Positions 55,501-64,000 of a DNA stretch of 64,000 nt are shown here, in pieces; the first letter of the stretch is position 1, and every line of letters starts with the position of its first letter. Below the pieces are notes generated by a model, which was not told the DNA's origin, made no database searches, and saw nothing but the letters and a program-made list of their open reading frames with translations. The translations under genes and the position numbers were made by a program. Origin of the DNA: Strigops habroptila (taxonomy: Eukaryota > Chordata > Aves > Psittaciformes > Psittacidae); the NCBI RefSeq assembly GCF_004027225.2, contig NC_044278.2:61268243-61332242 (forward strand), in the 5' to 3' direction.

Positions 55501-58500
55501 AAAGTGCTATCACTTTCTGACCCTTTAGTTACATTCCCAGCAGTTCAGATGGGATGTGATAAACCTATTTGCAACTATATTGAAACAGGATCAGAACTTT
55601 TCTAATTGCTTCTGCAGCGGTCACATTCTAAGATTATTTTGGTTACAGTGCTGTATTGATTTAATGAATACATAAGCAGTTTGGATCAACTATCCAAAAT
55701 GTTGCAGATATATTATAGGTTCTGAATTAATATAATTCTTTTAAATGTATGTTGCTTATTTCTTTTTTTCCCCTTGTAGAGAGCAATTGGAAATGGTGAT
55801 AGAGCAACTTAAAGTTAAGCTGCAAGATGCTCAGCATAATTCACAGCTGAATGCGTCTGAACTCGAGGTGTTGCAGTCTGAACACGACACCCTGCTGGAA
55901 AGACATAATAAGATGCTGCAAGAGACTGTTGCAAAAGAGGCAGAACTCCGTGAAAAGTATGGTCTGATGATGAATGCAGATATTTTATTTTGTGTGAACT
56001 TTAAGGACTGGGCATGTAGTGGCCTATAACTGTACTTCCAAAAGAAAGGGCATGATTATTAAGAATGTTAAAGGAGTTTTTAAAAGCCTTCAAAAGTTTC
56101 AGCAATGAAAATGAAGTTGTAGCTGATTGGAGAATTTGAGATTTCTGCAAGTTTTCTACATGTTAACTACTAGATTTAAAAAATAGCATTATTAAGCACG
56201 TTGATTGTTCCTAAGTTCAGTGCTCAGCACTGCATGCGTGTTGGACTACTCAAATTAATTTGGATGTTTCCTATTACAAAAATAAGGTAGTTAAATGCAG
56301 AGCAAATGATTTCACAGACAAAATACCGCGTCCTGTGTCCATGCAGTGCCTTTCTTACAGAAAGTACTGGGGTTTGAGTCTATGCTTGCTACAATGTTAA
56401 TTTGCAAATCTTTCAAAATTAAATGAATCTTTTTAATCTATATCACTTCTTGAAAAATCACATGAGTACCTAATACTCAAGCTCTTCAAAAGGGGTCTTT
56501 CATTGTCTTGTCTTCTCAATTTAGGGTACAAAGAAGTTGACATGAAATATTCATTAGAAATTGCAGCTTAGTGTTAGGAACTGTTGACTTTTCGTCACTA
56601 TCCTTGTACTGGTTTATCTGTTCCTGATAGCCACATGATGATTCATCAACTAAATTATGTCCTTCTGCATTCAGTTGATTTAGTAAACAACTAAATTATG
56701 TCCTTCTGCATTTTTCTGGAAACAACCCATATCATAGTAGGTTCCCTTAGTACCTAGAGAGACAAGCTCTTTGCTACTCTGGCTATATTTAAGTTTGTGT
56801 GCTTATAAGGGCAAGGCCTATGCTTAGTCTTTCCATACATGCACTTGTTTAATTGCTTGTGACGATTTTGTCTTGCTTCTGGAGGATCTCCAAACCATGT
56901 ATAATTTATGTGTTACTGACGTTTTTCTTGCTGACAACTACGCTCTTCTACCCTCTTTTGTGCTGAAAGTTGAACCTTAAAGAAGATTAAACTTAGCTTC
57001 TTAGAAACTTATGTTTTCAGAAGTCCTGCATGTTTGGTAAATAATGTTAAAGGAAGTGGAGTATAAGATAAGGGACATGCCCTTTATGACACTTTAAACA
57101 GTCATGTTGTGGTTTAAGAATGTTTAGACCACAGTGTCTGATGCTTTCATTTTTTTACCAAAGATGTCTGAATTTTGTTTTGAAATGGAAATCAAGAGTT
57201 TATATAGCACAGTGCATTTATGTGATAACTAGTAAGTGTAACATTTTCAGTCTTAAATTTTCCCTGTAAAAAGAGGAATTTAAATGGGAAAAATGTTCAC
57301 AGTCATTCTAAAATAATCATATATATGAAAATTGAAAGCTACTGTAACATTTTTGCAGTGTAAAAATGACAGTGTTTTGCTGTCAGTTTCTTATGGGTTT
57401 TGTACATGCTGCTTTCAGGCTCTGCACAATACAATCTGAGAACATGGTCATGAAAACAGAGCATGCCCAGACTTTGAGTCAGCTGACAGCCCAGAATGAA
57501 GCTCTCCGGAACAATTTCAGAGATCAAGTCAGGAACCTGCAAGAAGAACACAGGAAGACAGTAGAGACACTTCAGCAGCAACTGTCCAGAGTAGAAGCTC
57601 AGCTCTTCCAACTCAAGAGTGAACCAAGCACTACAGGTAACTTTCAGTCATCGTCTTGGGTTAGACACAAATTTGTGTACCTGAGTCTGAATCTAAAACA
57701 TGCTTATAATGTGTGGTTCTATAACATACCAGAAACTTTTTTTGGAGAATCTGCAGCATGCTGTATCAATTCACTGATACCAGTAAGGAATTGAGTCTTT
57801 GTTATTAGTGTCCCTTCAGAATCTTAAGATACTTGAATGCATCCAGAGAAAGGCATTATGGTGAAAGGGCTGGAAGGAATGTGCTATGAGGAGCAGCTGA
57901 GGATTCTGGGTTTGTCTAGTTTGGAGAAAAGGAGGCTGAGAGGTGACCTCCCTGTTCTCCACAGCTTTCTGAGGAGGGGAAGCGCAGAGGGAGGTGCTGA
58001 GCTCTCCTTAGCAGTATACAGTGGCAGGATGCGTGGGAATGGTTCCAGGCCGCACCAGGCGAGGTTCAGATTAGACATGAAGAAGCATTTCTTTGCCAAG
58101 AGGGTGGTCAAACCGTGGAACCAGCTTCCTCCAGAGGCGGTTGATGTCCCAGGTCTGTCAGTGTTTAAGAGGCATTTAGACAATGCCCTTAACAACGTGC
58201 TTTAACTTTTGGTCAGCCCTGAGTTGGTCAGGCAGTTAGACTAGATGATCCTAGTAGGTCTCTTGTAACTGGAACTGTTCTGTTCTGTTGTAGAATCTGC
58301 ATCACTGTTACCTCTTCTGCAGTATTTGCATTGTCAGACAGATGGAGGGAAATTACTTTGTAAATATTCCCTGCCCTTCCTATCAGTTTGCCTCAACTAT
58401 GAGGGATAAAGCTAAAGAAGAGTGTATTGAAAGCTGTTTTAACAATGTTTGTTACTGGTATACTTGTTATTTGATCCACCTTCTAATGTAAGATTTTACT

Positions 58501-61500
58501 GTGTTCAAACTCAAGTGCTATTTTTGTATCTGTAAAGTTACTAGTTAGGATGTAGTTGGACATATGCTAAGCAGCAGGAACAGTTTAAGAAGTTACTCTT
58601 CCCAAGTTACTGAAGCAGCAGGGCAGTGCACACAATATTAGAACAATTTACACCTCCCACAAGACTGGTTAAAAAAAAAGCTAATTCTGTTTTGCGTTAA
58701 AAACATTTGACACTCATAGCTACAGCACATCTTCAGGGAGAGTTCCATGAAGGTTTCATAATCGCTGAAATAAAAATTGTCAATCGAGTTTGGATTTAGA
58801 GACAGGCTTTATTTGGAATGGTCGTTTGGATGTGAAAGGCTATATTTTCTATTACAAATGTTATGTGTGTGTCTGGCTTTCTCCCTTTTCTTCATTTTTC
58901 CTCCCCCTGCATTTTGAAGACTACTACATATACTGCTCTCCAGTGTGAGACAGTCACACTTATGAAATAGCCTTGCCAGTTTCATTCTGATGACAAACAT
59001 CAGTAAGTATTTTTCAGGTCCAGCTGTTTCAAATCCAGCAACGAAGAACTTGAGAGAAGGGCGAAACACTGACCTTCCTGTTCTTGATGTATACACTGTA
59101 GCTAGGGAAGAGGGAGAAGGTATGGAAACAACGGACACAGAGTCCGTCTCTTCAGCCAGCACTTATATACCATCCTTGGAACAACTCCTGAACTCCCCAG
59201 AACCAAAACCTGGTAGGTAGAATATGCGGCTTTTTGAAGCACTTGCCTACATAAGTTGCAGAAGTTTCTGTCCTCAAAATATCTGAGAAAGTTGTGTTTT
59301 CATGCTTTTGGGTGCAAGACAGAAGTCTACTTAAGTGCCACTGAGTTTACAGTATCCTGAATTTCTGTAGTTTTGTCCTTGAGTAAGGACTAACAGTAAA
59401 ACATTGCTACAGGTTTTAGTGGCTTAAAGATGTCATATTTGTGATATTCTAAAGGGAAAAGACTGGATGAGCAAGTCAGTGAATAGTTACAGAACCTTTT
59501 GTATTCTGGACTAGTCTACTAGCGACAATTAAATGCTGATTTAATGAAGTGCTTTTTAATGAAAAGATAAGATGTCTGTTTGTCTTAATGTGGCTTATTA
59601 GAACAGGATTTTTTTTCATAGTTTTTTTCTAGCCAGCATGAAGACAATGTTCTAAGAGTCCACAAAAAATAGAAAAATATATGGTAGCATCTAATTGTGT
59701 CTGCTGAACATGTGCAGAACTGTTGAGAATCTCCATCTATGGATAAGAAACAAGGAGTAAATTAAAACCATGTATCTTGACATACTTAGAACTGATTTGC
59801 CAATCCCCTTCTAATATATATACCAAAATAGATCACAAAACGAGCATGCAGCAGTAATGATGCCTGCTAATTTTGCAGTTTGACTTTGCATGGATTTTGT
59901 GCCTAAGAAACTACGTTAATCAAGTCCTAATGATAAGTGGATGCAAATGCTTTCTCCTTCTCTCAATTTTCTTTTCCAATTAATTGCAGAGCCACCTCAG
60001 TGGCAAACAGAACTCACCAAGGATGAACTGATTCAAAAACTAAACACAACAGCGAAGAGTGCTGATCACTTGAATGAATTACTTCGCGAATCAGAAGCAA
60101 CCAATGCAATCCTGATGGAACAAATAAAGGTTAGCAGGCATGCAGGAAATGTGGGGGCAGCTCTAATTTCTGTGGTCTGTTTCTTAGCCCAAACATTTAA
60201 GAGCGGGTATGTTTAGAAAATCCCAGTCTACAAAAATATGGTGGTGCAAAACTTAATTTTGGAAGGGTTTTATTCCACAGAACTAATCCGGGCATCAAGA
60301 GTCGACTTCAGCTTCTTGGGTTTTGTTACACTACCCCCTTCTCTCCCCCCTCCCCAGTTTCTAGGCAGCGGGGGATGCAGGTAGATTGTGGGGAGGGAGG
60401 GTGAGGAGTACAAGCTGCTATGAAAAAATAACCGCAAGAGTTTGGAAGTTTAATGTTTAGTAAAGCACCCTTACTGTTTTCACTTTGATACGGGCAGTAA
60501 ATCCCAGGGGAAGTATTGTCTCATTTCTCTTCCTGTAACCCCTTTTAGCTGTTGTAAGTTAAAAGAAGATACATGTTTCGAGATACATGTACTAACAGAG
60601 TTTGGTTTGATTTGATTTTACCTCCCTGAGTTTTCCGGAAACATTTTTGACACAAAAATATTCTCTAAACATGCTAAGCTTTCTTCTGTGAAATGTTTTT
60701 TGATGAATGATAATATTGTTAAATCTTTGATCCACACAGCTAACTTGAATGTTCAACTATTATTCTTTACTACTGAAATTGAACAATTAGTACTATTATA
60801 TTAATAATATAATATTATGTTATCAAATATAAAATATTGTATAATAGTGTTACAACTACTGCATAGATTTTATTAAAATTGATTATTTTTGATCAATAAA
60901 AATGCATTTCTGGACAACATTATCATGTGTTCAGTTTTGACTGGATTTTTGTCCAGAATGTGTTGCTATGCGCACATTGTTCTTTTAGAAGCAAGCTGCA
61001 TAATTCACTTTTTAGCTCTTCAAAAGACCTTTGTTCAATTGCTCATTATATGAAGCAAACAATATTGCACATTTTTTCCCTCATCTGCAGCTTCTTAAGA
61101 ATGAAATAAGAAGATTGGAAAGAAATCAAGAGAGAGAAAAGTCTGTGGCTAATCTAGAATACTTGAAGAATGTTCTACTGCAGTTCATATTTCTAAAATC
61201 AGGAAGCGAGAAGGAAAGGCTTCTCCCAGTAATAGACACCATGTTGCAGCTCAGCCCTGAAGAGAAGGGGAAGCTAGTTGCAATTGCCCAAGGTAGGTGG
61301 TGTTCGAAACACGGTTGCAAAGCAAGAAGTGGAAATAAAGGCAACTGAAGTTCTAGGCTTTCTTTTGCATAGACCTTGGAGGGAAAACAAAACTTAGCAA
61401 CGTAATGCCAGTAAGCTAGCAATAAAACCACTTTGCTCTGTTGGGAAGTTACTATTCAATTTTCAGAAAATAGAACAAATACCCAAAAGTATAAATAAAA

Positions 61501-62493
61501 TTAAGGTAAAATATCATTTCTTCTGAAACATAAGCATTTTAGGAAGACAACAGTAAGTTGTAAAAATGTAATGTGTTCATGTTTTGAGTAGAGTTCAACA
61601 TTTCTGTTAAAGTGAACTTAAAATAGAGGTTAATATAGATTACTTTCTTGGCAGATGTTCTAAACAGATAATTAAAGGGGTTCTCTCGGGGCAGTACTGC
61701 AGATACAACATTAGTTTCTATACAGTAACTTCAAAAGCTCTTCAAGAAAATATGCTTTTTGTTTAAGAAATAAAGGAGCTAGGGAAGGAACAAAAGAGTT
61801 CAGCCTTTGCAAGAAATTAACCGAAGAGCTGACCGTATAAAAAAGTTTGGCTCTGCTTCAAATAGTTTGAGCATTTGTCCCCTTTAAAACACTTTTTAAG
61901 GTATTGTTTGTCACTTCTCAGTAACAACGTGTAGCTTCATGTACTTCCCTAGCAATTCCACTGAGCTATGCTTTATTAATATAAAAATTACCACATGTCT
62001 ATATAAGCACTTAAGACTTGTGAACAAAATCACATTAATAAGGGAACTGGCAAAGTACTGCATTCCATGATAAACTTTGCATTTGGAAAGATGAGATGTA
62101 AATTAAGTCCATAGCATTTTGATCTTGTTCTGGCACTCTAATTGGATTTTCTGGCACACTTATTGGATTTTTCTGGAGAAAGGTGATAAATGGCCTCTAA
62201 AACATCATTAAGTACCCAAAGTAAAGTGGACTTGGTGGTAAAATCCATGAATATATTTATGGTGTCTAAGAGTGAGTATTGAATGTTACCTCTTCAACAA
62301 GTTTAAGAGGACAGCATTTTAAAAAGGACAGAAGCAGCAGGGGAAACAAGGTCATGTAACTAAATGATGTAATGTCTAACATAATAAACTTAGTTTAAAG
62401 TATGTTTCTCCTCTTCCTTCAGGTGAGGAAGAGAGCAGCTCACGGCCCTCTGGGTGGGCTTCGTACCTCCACAGCTGGTCAGGACTTCGATGA
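37168..62493 (+). CDS. GCC2: GRIP and coiled-coil domain-containing protein 2 (golgin GCC185), 23 coding exons
   Basis: Peripheral trans-Golgi network golgin that tethers endosome-derived vesicles; its C-terminus binds Golgi small GTPases. Exons: 37168-37173, 40284-40346, 40977-41062, 42103-42170, 42991-43095, 43859-46348, 47034-47103, 47769-47869, 47950-48048, 48975-49094, 50485-50649, 51042-51146, 51771-51933, 52486-52586, 52708-52785, 53478-53615, 53783-53904, 55780-55956, 57419-57636, 59018-59212, 59990-60129, 61091-61292, 62423-62493. All junctions join in phase except for one extra base in exon 3. Corrected for that, the protein has about 1,693 residues (human about 1,684). It is heptad-rich coiled coil almost throughout. 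The GRIP domain is at about 1622-1672 with the conserved Tyr at about 1627 (NLEYLKNV), and the C-terminus is WASYLHSWSGLR. Landmarks shared with human GCC2 include TLPKEDLIKFAKKQ, QHSILKDE, KISQEFES, ADYERL and TDTESVSSASTY. Introns 15 (GC-AG) and 18 have unusual donors. Confidence 0.97.
37850..38040 (+). mobile_element. CR1 LINE 3' fragment in GCC2 intron 1
   Basis: Begins abruptly at GGTGGTGAGGC and carries the last coding block (GTTCAAGGCCAGGTTGGATG), the 3' UTR and a final GATTCTTGGATTCTGTGG tail. Same orientation as the host gene. It is similar to the 11.4 kb and 36.2 kb copies. Confidence 0.93.
39214..39289 (+). repeat. Tandem duplication, 38-bp unit, two copies
   Basis: AGAGAGTAGCCAAATAAATT and the bases after it (through TGTATAC) occur twice in a row, starting at 39,214 and 39,252, with one C/T difference. 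Recent local duplication within intron 1. Confidence 0.9.
40284..40346 (+). CDS. GCC2: GCC2 exon 2, tandem acceptor choice
   Basis: Two AGs lie six bases apart (TAG ending 40,283; CAG ending 40,289). Both keep the frame and differ by Val-Gln. I prefer the first because human GCC2 has VQD near its N-terminus and the TTTAATTTGTTGTAG context is better. The exon encodes VQDAGQEMVASS and ends at GKSK before donor GTAATC. Confidence 0.8.
40977..41062 (+). CDS. GCC2: GCC2 exon 3, carries an apparent +1 base frameshift
   Basis: The exon opens with LDTLPKEDLIKFAKKQ then VMLIQK, near-identical to human. At 41,040-41,043 the sequence has four A after CAG; three are needed to continue as VKSRCT and to meet exon 4 (ELEKEIEEL) in phase. 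As given, the exon is 86 bp, the frame shifts, and translation would stop within exon 4. Splicing at a weak internal GT (41,044, AAAA/GTGAAGT) would restore the frame at the cost of about seven residues. Confidence 0.85.
43859..46348 (+). CDS. GCC2: GCC2 exon 6, giant coiled-coil exon
   Basis: 2,490 bp (830 codons), phase 0 at both ends, acceptor TTTGTTTAG and donor AAG/GTTATA. It encodes about half of the protein (residues about 110-939): continuous Leu/Glu/Lys/Gln heptads with blocks shared with human GCC2, including QHSILKDELTYM, REREDLDFKINEL, KISQEFESM then QQQASDV, and EALQCDLQELKNASEKTR. No stop or frameshift. A large central exon is also the known arrangement in mammalian GCC2. Confidence 0.97.
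48412..48786 (+). mobile_element. Decayed CR1 LINE fragment in GCC2 intron 9
   Basis: The left part resembles the CR1 RT region (GGACAGTCAGCATTGATTCA then AGTAAATCCTGTCTGA, the block encoding [11 protein letters not shown] in the intact copy). The right part (GAGCTTTGGAAGG, then CCTTGAAGGCAGG and ATCATTCTAGAATTTC) resembles the 3' end. The centre of the element is missing. Old copy; boundaries approximate. Confidence 0.7.
51280..51415 (+). repeat. T/G-rich low-complexity tract in GCC2 intron 12
   Basis: Dominated by T and G on the sense strand, with repeated TTTTGG and TTGGG words. It includes four G runs of three or more between 51,319 and 51,357. Confidence 0.75.
52708..52785 (+). CDS. GCC2: GCC2 exon 15, followed by a GC splice donor
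   Basis: 78 bp (26 codons) encoding ENDHLVLQASLKGELEASQQ and ending QVEAYK, phase 0. The boundary with exon 16 is fixed by homology (human VYKIQLAEITSEK). It places the donor at AAG/GCAAGA, so this intron is GC-AG. No alternative GT fits the phase at this position. Confidence 0.9.
53905..55779 (+). other. GCC2: GCC2 intron 17
   Basis: 1.9 kb. After the T-rich tract the rest is unique AT-rich sequence with no further exon recognised; exon 17 (ending KKER) joins directly to exon 18 (EQLEMVIEQLK). Confidence 0.8.
54058..54190 (+). repeat. T-rich / TTTG low-complexity tract in GCC2 intron 17
   Basis: Contains a run of about 20 T and repeated TTTTG words. All of it has the same T-rich polarity as the tract in intron 12. 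Chance frames here encode Phe/Leu-rich nonsense. Confidence 0.85.
56647..56712 (+). repeat. Short tandem duplication in GCC2 intron 18
   Basis: CAACTAAATTATGTCCTTCT and the following GCATT occur at 56,647 and again at 56,688 (period 41). The units are identical apart from the spacer. No function suggested. Confidence 0.85.
57831..58290 (+). mobile_element. CR1 LINE 3' fragment of an older/different subfamily, GCC2 intron 19
   Basis: Encodes the ORF2 C-terminus in a diverged form: YEEQLRILGLSSLEKRRLRG, RMRGNGS, RFRLDMKKHFF, VVKPWNQLPPEAV and FKRHLDNAL. A 122-codon frame (57,837-58,205) remains open. The 3' end is TAGACTAGATGATCCTAGTA plus TTCTGTTCTGTTG, a different terminal repeat from the ATTCTATG type at 25.4 kb. 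Same strand as GCC2. Confidence 0.92.
61091..61292 (+). CDS. GCC2: GCC2 exon 22, GRIP domain
   Basis: Encodes RRLERNQEREK, NLEYLKNVLLQFIFLK and SPEEKGKL. GRIP domains bind the Arf-like GTPase ARL1 through a conserved Tyr; here it is the Tyr of NLEYLKN (about residue 1627). The region just before it (exons 20-22) corresponds to the reported Rab6/Rab9-binding region of human GCC185. The residues are virtually identical to human, which indicates strong constraint. Donor AAG/GTAGGT, phase 1. Confidence 0.96.
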
Positions 62494-64000
62494 GACAGTG
62501 AAAATGCTGAATCTTTAAACACATTCCACAGTTGGAAAAAAAAAAAAAAAGAAATCTTTATATAGAAGAACAACCTGTTGGTGTTGTAGCATTAAATTAC
62601 AGGTTTTTATTTTTCTGTATTACTTTTGGCTTTTTAGGGTCTTCTAAGAAAGAAGCCCTTAGTAGCTGTGAAAGATTGTCCTATATTGCGCTCTGATATA
62701 GCAGTGAACTAGTCCTGTTGTAAATGGTAAAGCTGATGATCAGAAGTACGAGACATGACAAATTAATTGCAAATTGCTTGGAAACAGAATTTGACAAACC
62801 TATGATGGCTCTTTTGATACTGATTTAGAAACTTGATCTAATATAGTAACTGGAATAACCAGAACTAGACTTAAGGCATTTTAAAGTGTTTACAGTTTCG
62901 CATATGTTTTTTCAGCTTTTTCCAGCTAATCTATATGGTTAGTGTTATTTTCTGCACGTTGAAGAAATTAAAATTGTTATTTCCTCTCTGGTGATGCTTA
63001 CAAAATGTAAGTCCATTAAGAAACAGAAGTGGCATTTTCTGCTTTAACATGACTGAATTTTTAGTCCTGTGAGGGGATTTTTTTGTGCTCGTTTGTGGTG
63101 GGGATTTTGCTTTGGGTTTGGGGTTTTTTGTTTGCTGGGGTTTTTTTGTTTGTGTGTTGTTTTGTTGGGTTTTTTTTGCAGAAGCTGGATTGAAAATATG
63201 AAGGCAACGGTCCACAAAATGTAAAGGGTGCCTAAAACTATATGAAATACAATGCTTGGCACATCTAGGGCATGGCACTGTAGTAGAGGTTAATGGCTTC
63301 AGTGGAAGTCTTGGGATAGTAATCCAAGAATCAGAGGTCATAAGTGAGCTGAAGTTTTGGGAGAAAGGGCTTAAGCTATGGCTTTTTAACCAGGGGTTGG
63401 AAGTTTGTGTTCAAGAGCAGGAAGTTCCATTACTGTAGCGACCTCTGTACTTAAGTGAAAAAGGCTAAACTCATACTGACTTAGTCATCCTGAAGACACT
63501 AAAGGAGGAATCTGAGTCTGTAGATCAGACTGCTAACAGTAACTTCTGAGAGAAATGGACAGAGCTTTTGTCAGTAGATGCATGTTTTAAATGTTCTAAT
63601 GATGGAAGATGTTATACCCTTCTCTCACTTCTCTGTGTTTGCACACATCATTTGCACAAATCTGCACAGATGAGATAATCTCTGTTCCAGGTTATTCAAC
63701 AGAATGTTTTGGTTCTCTTCAAGAAAAAGAAATCTCTGCCATAGAATTGCTACTTTTATTACCAACGCAGCAGCTTTTTTTTCTTTTTTAGCTTCAGTCT
63801 TCTTTTCCCCTTTATATAGTCCATGCTGCCTTTCATCATCTTAATTTATTTGTAAGTTATTAAAATGCAGACAAATGTTTTTAAACCCTGTTTACCTTTC
63901 AACCCAGAGTCTTTCTATCTTTTTCACTCAAATTTTCATGCTCTCTGTGCTGTTTTACACAAAATCACTCCCTGGTATACCTACCGATACTAAACAGTAT
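62494..64000 (+). other. GCC2: GCC2 3' UTR and downstream flank
   Basis: The stop TGA is at 62,491-62,493. Downstream are a run of about 15 A (62,536-62,550), variant poly(A) signals ATTAAA at 62,591-62,596, 62,967-62,972 and 63,859-63,864, and a T/G-rich tract at 63,063-63,180. No canonical AATAAA was seen here, so the cleavage site is uncertain. No part of the next gene (LIMS1 in human synteny) is recognised before the window ends. Confidence 0.65.
63063..63180 (+). repeat. T/G-rich low-complexity tract downstream of the GCC2 stop
   Basis: Sense strand almost only T and G, with four G runs at 63,100-63,140 separated by T-rich loops. It resembles the tract in intron 12. Confidence 0.75.

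Overview
The window is vertebrate nuclear DNA, almost certainly from a bird. Evidence: several chicken-repeat-1 (CR1) LINE fragments ending in the ATTCTRTG-type 3' repeat instead of a poly(A) tail, an avian-type retroviral LTR, compact introns, and a spliced gene that aligns exon by exon with vertebrate GCC2. There are no bacterial operons, CRISPR arrays or phage modules, and I found no convincing new biological system. The species cannot be told from this sequence.

Layout. 1-513: most of an LTR of an avian endogenous retrovirus, cut by the window edge. 514-29,011: AT-rich sequence with no gene I can support. It holds two CR1 copies (about 11.4 kb, and a long one at 25.4-26.9 kb with an uninterrupted reverse-transcriptase reading frame), a short antisense CR1 piece at 28.6 kb, an isolated CpG-rich patch at 13.1 kb, and a pair of diverged direct repeats at 15.9 and 18.0 kb, one carrying a perfect 16-bp hairpin. 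29,012-29,737: the last three exons of a cytosolic sulfotransferase (SULT1, probably SULT1C-like), with a nonsense codon, a small deletion, damaged PAPS-binding residues and an early stop, so read as a pseudogene. 29,738-36,630: intergenic, with one antisense CR1 piece. 36,640-37,570: CpG island. 37,168-62,493: the complete 23-exon coding region of GCC2 (golgin GCC185) on the + strand. 62,494-64,000: 3' UTR and flank.

GCC2 is a long coiled-coil golgin of the trans-Golgi network, anchored by a C-terminal GRIP domain; exon 22 carries the conserved GRIP tyrosine. All splice junctions join in frame and predict about 1,693 residues, with one exception: exon 3 has one extra A (86 bp where 85 is needed). 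That is either an assembly error, a real frameshift, or is bypassed by a weak in-frame donor two bases downstream of the A run. Intron 15 has a GC-AG boundary. The order SULT1C-like then GCC2 on the same strand matches human 2q12.3, which supports both assignments.
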